A stretch of 64,000 nt of DNA, taken from NCBI RefSeq assembly GCF_016623615.1, contig NZ_JAEHFX010000003.1:528020-592019 (forward strand), written 5' to 3'. Positions 42,216 to 50,294 of the stretch are shown here, piece by piece; the stretch's first letter is position 1; the number at the start of each line of letters is the position of its first letter. The position numbers and the translations under genes are program-made. The notes under the pieces were generated by a model. It made no database searches and was not told the origin of the DNA. It saw nothing but the letters and a program-made list of their open reading frames with translations. This stretch comes from Adhaeribacter terrigena. Its GTDB lineage: Bacteria; Bacteroidota; Bacteroidia; Cytophagales; Hymenobacteraceae.

Positions 42216-42438
42216 AGTTTTATTTTAGTTTAGAGAAAAAATCAGGCCTGTAAAACCGGTATTTTTTCATGCATGTATACTTTATTGGCATACGCCCCGC
42301 TGCATTTTTTGTTTTTCAGGCAGGCTTGCTTTCAAATCTTTAGCCAAGGCAGAACCAAACCACTACGCTTCCGTATCCTATTCCAGTTTCCGGCAGCAGA
42401 AAATGTTGTTCGGAACGAAAACCCAAACCTATATAACT

Positions 42439-42849
42439 ATGAAAGAAATGAAAGTGAAACACCTTTTCCTGGCCTTCTATGTATTTGCGCTAATTTTTGC
42501 GGTTGGTTGTAGCAAGAAAAACGAAGCCGGCGGAACTGCTAATTTATACGGCTCCGACAGCAAACGCTGGACTACCGATAAAGAACGAAACGCGGGCGGT
42601 GATAAAGTAAAACAAACTTCCGAAGATGAAAATACGGTTTTGCAATTTTTCTCTAACGGCAATTTCTCCATGAATTCTAATCTGCAAACCATGTCGGGCA
42701 CGTACCGCTACGACCAGTCCGGCAGATCTTTGATGTTAACGCCAAACGGCTCTACCACTTCCATGTCTTTTGAAGTTACCAAGTTAGATGATGACGAATT
42801 AGATCTGAAAGCCCCGGATGGTTCTACCATGGAACTGGAAGCAGAGTAA
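42439..42849 (+). CDS. Lipocalin-like lipoprotein
   Basis: 136 residues from the ATG at 42439, which starts the lipoprotein signal MKEMKVKHLFLAFYVFALIF with lipobox AVGC. A longer frame from 42403 only adds a hydrophilic leader. The mature part (KRWTTDKERNAGG, LQFFSNGNFSMNSNLQTM, GTYRYDQSGRSLMLTPNG) follows the lipocalin-like domain pattern seen in many Bacteroidota lipoproteins. Ligand and role unknown. Followed by a terminator. Confidence 0.75.
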   Translation: MKEMKVKHLFLAFYVFALIFAVGCSKKNEAGGTANLYGSDSKRWTTDKERNAGGDKVKQTSEDENTVLQFFSNGNFSMNSNLQTMSGTYRYDQSGRSLMLTPNGSTTSMSFEVTKLDDDELDLKAPDGSTMELEAE

Positions 42850-42914
42850 TTTCAGATCTTAAGATTTGGATATGATTTAAATCTCGATAATAATTTACCA
42901 ATACTACTAATAGT

Positions 42915-42948
42915 AAAGTCCGGTTTTGCTTTGGCAAGGCCGGACTTT
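42915..42948 (+). terminator. Terminator of the lipoprotein gene
   Basis: AAAGTCCGG (42915-42923) pairs with CCGGACTTT (42940-42948) followed by T. The 3' arm doubles as the box of the next dispersed element. Confidence 0.8.
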
Positions 42949-42972
42949 TTTGTGTCTAAATCATAGCGTTTT
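42943..42972 (+). repeat. 30-nt dispersed element upstream of rmuC
   Basis: GACTTTTTT and, 19 nt on, CATAGCGTTTTT. It reads toward rmuC. Confidence 0.7.
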
Positions 42973-43014
42973 TATATTAATTGAATTGGGTTCGGCACTA
43001 ATCATTTCCGGTAC

Positions 43015-43045
43015 TTGTTCCGGGGGTGATTTTGGCGTAAATTTA
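43015..43045 (+). promoter_or_regulatory. Possible rmuC promoter giving a leaderless mRNA
   Basis: TTG (43015-43017), a 20-nt spacer, then TAAATTTA (43038-43045), one base off TAnnTTTG. The ATG begins only 5 nt later, so transcription would start at or next to the start codon. Confidence 0.4.
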
Positions 43046-43049
43046 AATT

Positions 43050-44390
43050 ATGGAATGGTTATCTGTAGCGGCCGGTGCTTTGCCCGCCAGTGGGCTGGTT
43101 TATTTGTTGCTGAAAAGCCACATCAATGCGTTGGCGCAAAAAACGCAGGCTGCAGAAATGGCCTTGAAAATGGCGCAAACGCAGGTGGAAGAGAAAAAGC
43201 AGGAAATTTTAAAATTGCAGGACCAGGTTAAATACGAAAACCGCCAGGTAATTACGCTCCACGCGGAACTGAGTAAAACCGAAACCGACCTCTACCATTT
43301 AAAGCAAAAACTTTCTGAAAATCACGAAGAACTGGCAGCGCTGCGTCAGACTTTTTTAGAGCAATTCCATACCGTTTCCAACCAGGTTTTGGTTACCAAT
43401 TCCGAGCATTTCAAAAAATCTTCCGCCGAAAATATTGAGCGCATTTTAGAACCGCTGAAAGAGCGCATCAAAGAGTTTGAAGCCAAGGTAGAAAATACCT
43501 ACGAAAAAAGCCTGATTGAGAATACGACCTTAAAAGAGCAGATCGCGCAGCTGGTAAACCTGAATCAACAGATGAGCAAAGATGCCTTGAACCTGACCCA
43601 GGCATTAAAAGGCGAACGCAAAACGCAGGGCAACTGGGGCGAATATCTGCTGGAAAGTTTACTCGAAAAATCGGGGCTGGAACGCGGTATTCATTATAAA
43701 CGCGAAGATGTGCGGCGCAACGATGAACAAAAGATCTACCGGCCCGACGTGATCATTTTACTGCCTGACGACAAACACCTGGTGATCGATTCCAAGCTCT
43801 CGTTGGTGGCTTACGAAGCATTTTGCAGCGCCGAAGACGAAGCCTTGCAGCAATTGCAACTCAAGAGCCATTTAAACTCGTTGCGCACGCATTATTCCGA
43901 TCTAAGCCGCAAAAATTACCAGCATCTGCACGGCATTAATTCGCCCGATTTTGTACTCATGTACATTCCGATAGAGCCGGCCTTTAACCTGGCCATGCAA
44001 CACGACCGCGAAATGTTTGTGGAAGCGCTGGACCGCAACATTGTTTTTGTAACCAACTCTACCCTGCTGGCAACTTTAAGAACTGTAGCCAGCGTCTGGA
44101 AGCAGGAAAACCAAAAACGCAACGTGCTACAAATTGCCCAGGAAAGCGGCAAACTCTACGATAAATTCGTGGGCTTTATGGAAGATCTGAAAGACGTAGG
44201 CGTAAACCTGGAACGCAGTCAGCAGAAATACAACCTGGCCATGAACAAACTCTGGGAAGGAAAAGGAAACCTGATCGGCCGCGTTGAAAATCTGAAAAAA
44301 CTGGGCGCTAAAACCAGCAAAACCTTGGATCAGGATCTGCTAAGAAACTCTTTGCCGGAGCAGACAAATAATGAAATAATACCGAACTGA
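43050..44390 (+). CDS. rmuC: DNA recombination protein RmuC
   Basis: 446 residues. A single N-terminal hydrophobic segment (WLSVAAGALPASGLVYLLL) is followed by a long coiled coil (about 30-165, many Gln/Glu/Lys heptads). The RmuC nuclease-like domain spans about 185-385 (GNWGEYLLESLLEKSGLERG, RPDVIILLPDDKHLVIDSK, YIPIEPAFNLAM). Family knowledge: limits inversions at short inverted repeats and has a restriction-endonuclease-like fold. Placement beside inverted-repeat-rich DNA is noted but not evidence of function. A terminator follows. Confidence 0.94.
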   Translation: MEWLSVAAGALPASGLVYLLLKSHINALAQKTQAAEMALKMAQTQVEEKKQEILKLQDQVKYENRQVITLHAELSKTETDLYHLKQKLSENHEELAALRQTFLEQFHTVSNQVLVTNSEHFKKSSAENIERILEPLKERIKEFEAKVENTYEKSLIENTTLKEQIAQLVNLNQQMSKDALNLTQALKGERKTQGNWGEYLLESLLEKSGLERGIHYKREDVRRNDEQKIYRPDVIILLPDDKHLVIDSKLSLVAYEAFCSAEDEALQQLQLKSHLNSLRTHYSDLSRKNYQHLHGINSPDFVLMYIPIEPAFNLAMQHDREMFVEALDRNIVFVTNSTLLATLRTVASVWKQENQKRNVLQIAQESGKLYDKFVGFMEDLKDVGVNLERSQQKYNLAMNKLWEGKGNLIGRVENLKKLGAKTSKTLDQDLLRNSLPEQTNNEIIPN

Positions 44391-44398
44391 AAACCATG

Positions 44399-44429
44399 AA
44401 ACCGGAATAAGCAAATTATCCGGTTTTTT
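44399..44429 (+). terminator. Terminator of rmuC
   Basis: AAACCGGAATAA against TTATCCGGTTTTTT with one bulge. Confidence 0.7.
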
Positions 44430-44450
44430 GCTTTAAAACCCTACCCTTTT
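44421..44450 (+). repeat. 30-nt dispersed element overlapping the rmuC terminator
   Basis: CGGTTTTTT (terminator arm) and, 19 nt on, CCTACCCTTTT within AAAACCCTACCCTTTT. Confidence 0.5.
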
Positions 44451-44457
44451 TAAGGCC

Positions 44458-44487
44458 CACTTTTCAGGTTCCAAACCATAGCGATTT
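44458..44487 (+). repeat. 30-nt dispersed element upstream of the M2 peptidase
   Basis: CACTTTTC and, 19 nt on, CATAGCGATTT. It shares the unusual CGATTT ending with the next copy. Confidence 0.65.
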
Positions 44488-44519
44488 ACTAATTTCTTTT
44501 TCCGAACAGGAAAATATTT

Positions 44520-44549
44520 AAGTTTTAAGGCTGAATCCCATAGCGATTT
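44520..44549 (+). repeat. 30-nt dispersed element upstream of the M2 peptidase, second copy
   Basis: AAGTTTTA and, 19 nt on, CATAGCGATTT, 62 nt after the previous copy. Both read toward the M2 gene. Confidence 0.6.
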
Positions 44550-44589
44550 CAGGCGAAATCAAATGTCTAATTTCCTAAGCCGGAATTTG

Positions 44590-44597
44590 TATATTTG
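44590..44597 (+). promoter_or_regulatory. -7 element of the M2 peptidase gene
   Basis: TATATTTG, full TAnnTTTG match, 23 nt before the ATG. No clear -33. Confidence 0.45.
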
Positions 44598-44620
44598 GTT
44601 TTTAACCTGCCAAACTGCTT

Positions 44621-46471
44621 ATGAAAAAACTGATCTTACCGGCCCTGGCCGCTGGCTTATTATTTTCCTGCCAGTCTAAAGTGCCTTCTACTCCCAAAAC
44701 GGAAACTGCTGTAACCCCAACGCCCGAACCAGCCGCCATTCCCCGCGATTTTCGGGGGGAAGCTGATAAATACCTGAGGGAATATTCCGCGGCTTATCAG
44801 AAGTTTTACTACAAAGCTTCGGAAGCAGAATGGGCCTCCAACACCAGAATAATTCCCGGCGATAGCACCAATGCCAAACGTACGCAGGCTGCCAACGAAG
44901 AAATGGCGCGTTTTACCGGCAGTGAGGCAAATATCAATAAAACCCGTGAACTGCTGGCCCATAAAGATAAGTTAACCTATCTGCAGGTCCTCCAGCTCGA
45001 AGCCATTTTGTTTCAGGCCGCAAATAATCCCCAGATCGTTCCGCACCTGGTAAATGCCCGCATAAAGGCCCAGACCGAACAAACCGAAAAACTTTACGGC
45101 TACGATTATAAACTGAACGGAAAATCGGTTACTACTAACCAGCTCGACGATATTCTGAAAGACGAGAAAAACCTGAACAAACGTTTGCAGGCCTGGAATA
45201 CGAGCAAAGAAGTTGGTAAGGAATTAAAAGATGGCCTTGTGAATCTGCGTGATCTTCGGAACCAGACCGTGCAGGCCCTGGGCTACGAAGATTTTTTCAG
45301 CTACCAGGCTTCCGAATACGGTATGACCCGCGAAGAAATGGTGAACCTGATCCGGAAACTGAACCAGGAATTGCTGCCGCTTTACCGCGAACTACACACT
45401 TATGCCCGCTACGAACTGGCTAAAAAATACGGCGTAAAACAGGTTCCAGACCAGATTCCGGCGCATTGGTTACCAAACCGTTGGGGCCAGGACTGGAGCA
45501 GCATGGTTACCGTAAAAGGCTTTAACCTTGATGCCCAGCTTAAAAAGAAAAGTGTCGAATGGCAGGCCAAACAAGCTGAAAAGTTTTACATGAGCCTGGG
45601 CTTCCCGGCTTTACCGGAAACCTTCTGGACCAAATCGGACCTATATCCGCTTCCGAAGGGTGCTAATTATAAGAAAAACAACCACGCTTCGGCCTGGCAC
45701 ATGGATCTGGATAAAGACGTGCGCGGCCTGATGAGTATTGAGCCGAACGCTGAATGGTACGAAACCACGCATCACGAGTACGGCCATATTTACTATTACA
45801 TGACCTATTCCAATCCGGATGTGCCGCTTATGCTGCGGGCCGGTGCCAACCGGGCCTACCACGAAGCGCTCGGCAGTTTAATGGGCCTGGCAGCCAGCCA
45901 GAAACCGTTCCTGGCCAGCCTGAACCTGATCGATCCGAAAGCCAAAACCGACGACATGCAATTACTGCTGAAAGAAGCGCTGAACTACGTGGTTTTCATT
46001 CCGTTTGCTTCCGGCGTTATGACCGAGTTTGAGCATGATCTTTACGCCCAGAACCTGCCAACCGATGAATTCAACAAACGCTGGTGGGAACTGGTTAAAA
46101 ACTACCAGGGAATTGTGCCGCCCAATACCCGCGGCGAGGAATTTACCGACGCAGCCACCAAAACCCACATCAACGACGATCCGGCCCAATATTACGACTA
46201 TGCGCTTTCGTACGTGATCCTGTTCCAGTTGCACGACCACATTGCCAAAAATATTCTGAAGCAGGATCCGCACGCTACTAATTACTACGGCAGCAGAGAA
46301 GTAGGCGCATTTCTGAAAGGCATTATGTACCCGGGGGCAAGCGCCAACTGGCGTAAAATGCTCATAGAAAAAACCGGCGAAGATCTGAGTGCCCGCGCCA
46401 TGGTTGCTTATTTCGAACCGCTTATGGATTACCTTAAAAAACAGAATAAAGGACGGAAATACACCATGTAA
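44621..46471 (+). CDS. M2-family metallopeptidase (peptidyl-dipeptidase A-like lipoprotein)
   Basis: 616 residues. Lipoprotein signal MKKLILPALAAGLLFSC (Cys17). The gluzincin site is HHEYGHIYYYM (His about 383), with the third ligand in YHEALGSLM about 25 residues on; AN-x-AYHEAL corresponds to the ANEGFHEA block of angiotensin-converting enzyme. Family knowledge: releases C-terminal dipeptides from peptides. The lipid anchor places it in the periplasm or at the outer membrane. It stands alone, and its TAA stop runs directly into a dispersed element. Confidence 0.92.
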   Translation: MKKLILPALAAGLLFSCQSKVPSTPKTETAVTPTPEPAAIPRDFRGEADKYLREYSAAYQKFYYKASEAEWASNTRIIPGDSTNAKRTQAANEEMARFTGSEANINKTRELLAHKDKLTYLQVLQLEAILFQAANNPQIVPHLVNARIKAQTEQTEKLYGYDYKLNGKSVTTNQLDDILKDEKNLNKRLQAWNTSKEVGKELKDGLVNLRDLRNQTVQALGYEDFFSYQASEYGMTREEMVNLIRKLNQELLPLYRELHTYARYELAKKYGVKQVPDQIPAHWLPNRWGQDWSSMVTVKGFNLDAQLKKKSVEWQAKQAEKFYMSLGFPALPETFWTKSDLYPLPKGANYKKNNHASAWHMDLDKDVRGLMSIEPNAEWYETTHHEYGHIYYYMTYSNPDVPLMLRAGANRAYHEALGSLMGLAASQKPFLASLNLIDPKAKTDDMQLLLKEALNYVVFIPFASGVMTEFEHDLYAQNLPTDEFNKRWWELVKNYQGIVPPNTRGEEFTDAATKTHINDDPAQYYDYALSYVILFQLHDHIAKNILKQDPHATNYYGSREVGAFLKGIMYPGASANWRKMLIEKTGEDLSARAMVAYFEPLMDYLKKQNKGRKYTM

Positions 46472-46500
46472 AAACGCTATGGTTTTAGCCTGAAAAACTC
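46471..46500 (-). repeat. 30-nt dispersed element at the M2 stop
   Basis: AAAACGCTATGGTTTT begins at the last A of the stop codon. The box GAGTTTTT (minus) is at 19 nt. Confidence 0.7.
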
Positions 46501-46516
46501 AAAAACCTAGACATCA

Positions 46517-46547
46517 AAAAAGCCCCGGAATAATTCCGGGGCTTTTT
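46517..46547. terminator. Bidirectional terminator
   Basis: AAAAAGCCCCGGAA (46517-46530) pairs perfectly with TTCCGGGGCTTTTT (46534-46547), loop TAA, between the convergent M2 and pirin genes. Confidence 0.9.
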
Positions 46548-46565
46548 AGTTTATCGAATTCAGAA

Positions 46566-46595
46566 AAAACGCTATCTGTTCCGGCCTGAAAAGTC
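46566..46595 (-). repeat. 30-nt dispersed element (minus orientation)
   Basis: AAAACGCTATCTG on plus. On minus GACTTTTC is 19 nt from GATAGCG. Confidence 0.65.
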
Positions 46596-46632
46596 AGAAG
46601 TTAAAAAAGCGGTTCAACTGAAAAAACATAAC

Positions 46633-47349
46633 TTAATAATTAGCTTCTACTGCCGGCAGATCGATCAGGATAAAAGAAGAATTTTTAGAGGCGCTGATCT
46701 TAACCATTTGTTGTTTTTCGAGCCGCAGCTGGTCGTTGCTCATTAATTCTATACCGTTTACAAACATGTGCCCTTCAGTCACATAGATCAGCACTTTCCG
46801 GATCTCGAAGGTTTTGTAGTCTATTTCCTTGTCTTCTTTCAGATTGGCGTAATATACCGTAGAATTGGTGTTCATGTAAATTACATCGTCGAGTACTTTC
46901 TGGCCGGTTGCCAGGGGAATGAGCTCGTTATCCGATTCCAGGAAATTAATGGTTTTCTGTTCGTAAGAAGGCTGCAAACCATTACGGTTAGGCAAAAACC
47001 ACAGTTGGTACAAGTGCAATTCTTCTTCCGCTTTATTTTCCTCGCTGTGCGTAATGCCGGTGCCGGCCGTCATGCGTTGTACTTCGCCGGCCTTAATGGT
47101 TTTTTCATTGCCCAGGCTGTCCTTATGCGAAATTTCGCCTTTCAGTACGATCGTAATAATTTCCATTTCCGAATGCGGATGCATCGGAAATCCGGATTTT
47201 GGAGCTATATAATCGTCATTAAAAACCCGTAAAGGCCCGAATTGCATATTCGAAGGGTCGTAATAATCAGCAAAAGAAAACAGGAAATAAGAATTCAGCC
47301 AGCCATGAGAAGCGTGGTGGCGCTCAGCAGATTTTATCAGTTGAACCAT
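46633..47349 (-). CDS. Pirin-family protein
   Basis: 238 residues, bicupin. The N-terminal cupin holds the metal ligands in FPMHPHSEME (two His) and GITHSE (His, Glu), the complete pirin iron-site pattern. The C-terminal cupin (about 130-238) is divergent. Family knowledge: some pirins have quercetin 2,3-dioxygenase activity, others act as redox sensors or transcription cofactors. Which applies here cannot be told. No signal peptide is seen; it is monocistronic. Confidence 0.92.
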   Translation of the reverse strand: MVQLIKSAERHHASHGWLNSYFLFSFADYYDPSNMQFGPLRVFNDDYIAPKSGFPMHPHSEMEIITIVLKGEISHKDSLGNEKTIKAGEVQRMTAGTGITHSEENKAEEELHLYQLWFLPNRNGLQPSYEQKTINFLESDNELIPLATGQKVLDDVIYMNTNSTVYYANLKEDKEIDYKTFEIRKVLIYVTEGHMFVNGIELMSNDQLRLEKQQMVKISASKNSSFILIDLPAVEANY

Positions 47350-47486
47350 AGTTCTATTTATGTAAGTATCAGAGTTAGCGTATGCCTTGGTAAACTGTGG
47401 TTAGTACGGCAAATATTGCGGGAAGTTAAAAGGGTTAACTAAATTTAGCTAACCCTTTCCATTAATTTTATACTTTTTAGTTACTC

Positions 47487-48263
47487 TCAGATTGCCTTTT
47501 TCAGCTTCATTACTTCATGCTGCAGGTCAAGCACAATAGAAGATAATTTGCTGAGCGAAAGATCTGCCATCGGGAATGAACTACTGATATAAGCTTTAGC
47601 TTCCCAGATTTCCAGAATATCGTTTACCGGTACTTCGTATGGCGGATATACAGGGTTATCGGAATGCAGCGCCATATAAGCCCCGGTTTTCACCTTATTA
47701 AATAACCGCTTAAATACCACGCCTTCGCGCTGGCTCACAATTATGCACGGAGTACCATCTTTTATATAATTCCAGTCTTCTACAAAGCGGCCTACAATCA
47801 CCGTTCCGCTTACCAGCGGCAGCATAGAATCACCGGCAATTTCAAATGCCCGGTACGTACCGGTTCCGGCAAGCATAGGCAATCTGAATTTTGGCAGATC
47901 TTCCATAAATTCTGGATCAGCATACCCGTTCAGGTAACCGGCACTGGCGCGTTGTGGTACCAGCTCTATATTTTCGTTATGATCCTGATCTACCGTAATG
48001 GCTAGTACCCGCAGTTTTCCTTCCTGCTTATTTGCTTCTTCCTGATCTAAGGAAGGTACCAGTTGGCTATGGTCCTGCGTGATCAGGGAATCGAGCGAAA
48101 TGCCGAAAAGTCGGGAAATACTGACCAGCGTAGACAACTTTGGTTCAGCCCTTCCTTCTTCATAAGCCCCTATTAACGAACGTTTTATGCTTATTTTTTC
48201 CGCCATCTGCGCCTGGGTAATGCCTAAACGCTTGCGAAGATATTTTAAATTTGTGCTCAGCAT
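47487..48263 (-). CDS. XRE-family repressor with S24/LexA-like peptidase domain
   Basis: 258 residues. N-terminal HTH (about 3-60, GITQAQMAEKISIKRSLIGA), a linker, and a C-terminal S24 domain (about 120-225) with Ser in EIAGDSMLP and Lys in VVFKRLFN as the catalytic dyad. No obvious Ala-Gly or Cys-Gly autocleavage site precedes the domain. A final amphipathic helix (LSSIVLDLQHEVMKLKKAI) may mediate oligomerisation. Phage CI/LexA-type design, but no phage genes are nearby. Inverted repeats of GTAATTTT and AATTACGT at 48301-48346 look like its own operators. Confidence 0.9.
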   Translation of the reverse strand: MLSTNLKYLRKRLGITQAQMAEKISIKRSLIGAYEEGRAEPKLSTLVSISRLFGISLDSLITQDHSQLVPSLDQEEANKQEGKLRVLAITVDQDHNENIELVPQRASAGYLNGYADPEFMEDLPKFRLPMLAGTGTYRAFEIAGDSMLPLVSGTVIVGRFVEDWNYIKDGTPCIIVSQREGVVFKRLFNKVKTGAYMALHSDNPVYPPYEVPVNDILEIWEAKAYISSSFPMADLSLSKLSSIVLDLQHEVMKLKKAI

Positions 48264-49078
48264 GTTCTAATTTTTTTAGTAAATCCCTACCCTGAAACCC
48301 GTAATTTTACTTTTGCTTCTAAAATTACGTAAAATAAAACGTAATTACTAACTAACTTAGCATATTTTAATCTAGTTCAAATAAAGGAATCTTATAAAAA
48401 TTGGATCAAAAAAGGTCTGTTCTAAACTATGTGTTACCTTAATCGAATTTAACTTTTCCAATACAACTCCAAGTCCTGCCTGATTATTTTGATGGCATTT
48501 GCATCGAATTAATAAATTCATTGCACTTTGCCCTAAAAACCCTTCATAAGGGAACTAATAGTATTTTAACGCGAAACTATACTTGAACTTCCAAGTAAAC
48601 AATTTTGAAAACCTCCCGAAATTAGAGGTTAAAAATTTTTATAAGGAGAATGGATATTGTAAAAAAAGTACTTAAAACGCAGGTTTATTTTTTATCCCGG
48701 GCAAAACAGCAAACCCATTTCCAGCAATTTTGTCTTCCTGCCATTTTTTTTCGCATCTTTTTTCTCCTTTTAAAATTGGATAAGCCTTCCGGCCCCGGCC
48801 GTTGCCTGGTAGCCGGATTATAGTTAATTAAAGCCTTTAAAGGCTGATTTTAACGGGTATTCAGTTTTAAGCAAATTTGATTTATTTCTGAAAAGCGGTA
48901 CTTAATAATTTGTACCTTTTTCCAGAATGCTGTTGAATATTTTGAACTTTATCTTGACTGCTGCCTGTTATAAGGGAGTAATTCAGGAAAATATGATTGG
49001 CAACGGCGATAAGATCAATTTTGCAATTAAACTTAAATAAATATTATCCTGATTTTAAAAACTAAGAGAAATAAGATT
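48264..49078. other. AT-rich intergenic region, 815 bp
   Basis: Between the divergent S24 repressor and S8 protease genes. It holds operator-like repeats (48301-48346), a possible 57-codon frame at 48650-48823 and the palindrome AGCCTTTAAAGGCT at 48832-48845. Nothing else is recognised. It is long for a promoter region here and may contain an unrecognised RNA. Confidence 0.5.
48301..48346. promoter_or_regulatory. Operator-like inverted repeats before the S24 repressor
   Basis: GTAATTTT (48301) with AAAATTAC (48321), and AATTACGT (48323) with ACGTAATT (48339), overlap as two interleaved dyads 38 nt before the repressor's ATG. TACTTTTG at 48308-48315 is a -7-like box on plus within the first dyad. 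Confidence 0.55.
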
Positions 49079-50233
49079 ATGAAAGCGAACCAATTTAAAA
49101 AAGCAGTATCATATTTTGCCCTTGCCTCTGTATTTACAATGGCCGGCTGTCAGAAAGATGACGTTATTGAAAATGATTCGGCTTCGAATCAGCCTAATAT
49201 GACTGCCGGCGAAAGCGGTAAAGCCATTGAAGGCCAATATATTGTTACCTTAAAATCTGGTGAAACCACAACGGAATCTATTAATGAGATGATTACCGAA
49301 GAGCAGATCAGCGCTCAGGACGTGGGTCAGAAATTTGATGGTGCTATTAAAGGTTTTACGGGTAAATTATCGAAAGATCAGTTAGAAGCGCTTCGTCAGA
49401 ACCCGAACGTAGCTTCAATTGAGCAGGACCGTATAATTTCCCTGTCCGATAACTCTACAACCATTGCGCAGCCAAGCCAGACTATTCCTTGGGGGGTAGC
49501 CCGCGTAGGTTACGGCGATGGTACTGGTAAAACAGCCTGGGTAATTGATAGTGGTATTAACCCAAATCACCCGGACCTGAACGTAGACCAGTCGAGAAGT
49601 AAATCGTTTATTACCGGTATTACTTCCTTCGTAGATGGTTATGGCCACGGTACCATGGTTTCTGGTATTATTGGTGCCAAAAACAACTCTGAAGGTGTAG
49701 TTGGTGTGGCCGCAAATGCTACCATCGTTGCTCTTAGGGTATTTGATGACGCCGGTCGTGGTAGTGTATCTACAGCGATTAAAGCAGTAAACCACGTTAT
49801 TGCCAATGCGAAAGCTGGCGATGTAGTGAACATGAGCTTGGGTTCCGGTGTTTCCGCTACCCTGGATAACGCAGTAAAAAGTGCTGCCGCCAAAGGTATC
49901 TTGTTTGCCATTGCATCTGGTAACAGCGGAATTGACTGTTCAGGTAGCTCACCGGCCCGTGCAGACGCACCGGGTATCTATACCGTTTCGTCTATGAATA
50001 ACCTGGGGCAGTTCTCCGGTTTCTCGAACTACGGTGCTTCGGTAGACTTTGCAGCGCCTGGTGAAGGTATTCCAACTACGAACAAAGCTGGTGGTTATTC
50101 CAGCGGTAGTGGTACTTCTTACGCTTCGCCGCACATTGCAGGTTTATTATTGCTGAATGGTAACGCCATCCGTAGCCGTGGAACTGTAACCGGCGATAAA
50201 GATAGTACGCCAGATCCGATTGCAAGTAAGTAA
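49079..50233 (+). CDS. S8-family subtilisin-like serine protease (lipoprotein)
   Basis: 384 residues. Lipoprotein signal MKANQFKKAVSYFALASVFT with lipobox MAGC24. An I9-type propeptide spans about 50-120 (GQYIVTLKSGETTTES, NPNVASIEQD). The catalytic domain has Asp in VIDSGINPNHPDLN, His in GHGTMVSGIIGA, the oxyanion Asn in AIASGNSG and Ser in GTSYASPHIAGLLL. Extracytoplasmic, autoprocessed protease, proteinase-K-like. The lipid anchor is on the propeptide side, so the mature enzyme may be released on processing. Followed by a terminator and the convergent recQ. Confidence 0.93.
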   Translation: MKANQFKKAVSYFALASVFTMAGCQKDDVIENDSASNQPNMTAGESGKAIEGQYIVTLKSGETTTESINEMITEEQISAQDVGQKFDGAIKGFTGKLSKDQLEALRQNPNVASIEQDRIISLSDNSTTIAQPSQTIPWGVARVGYGDGTGKTAWVIDSGINPNHPDLNVDQSRSKSFITGITSFVDGYGHGTMVSGIIGAKNNSEGVVGVAANATIVALRVFDDAGRGSVSTAIKAVNHVIANAKAGDVVNMSLGSGVSATLDNAVKSAAAKGILFAIASGNSGIDCSGSSPARADAPGIYTVSSMNNLGQFSGFSNYGASVDFAAPGEGIPTTNKAGGYSSGSGTSYASPHIAGLLLLNGNAIRSRGTVTGDKDSTPDPIASK

Positions 50234-50252
50234 TCGAAACATATATAAAAGT

Positions 50253-50284
50253 AAAAAGCCCTGGATCATTCCTGGGCTTTTTTT
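50253..50284 (+). terminator. Terminator between S8 protease and recQ
   Basis: AAAAAGCCC...GGGCTTTTT with a GGA/TCC inner stem interrupted by one mismatch, usable in both directions. Confidence 0.75.
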
Positions 50285-50294
50285 ATGTCCTTTT

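Noticed and set aside
47487..48263. S24 repressor as a prophage marker
   Set aside because: No integrase, structural or lysis genes flank it. Stand-alone repressors of this kind are common chromosomal regulators.
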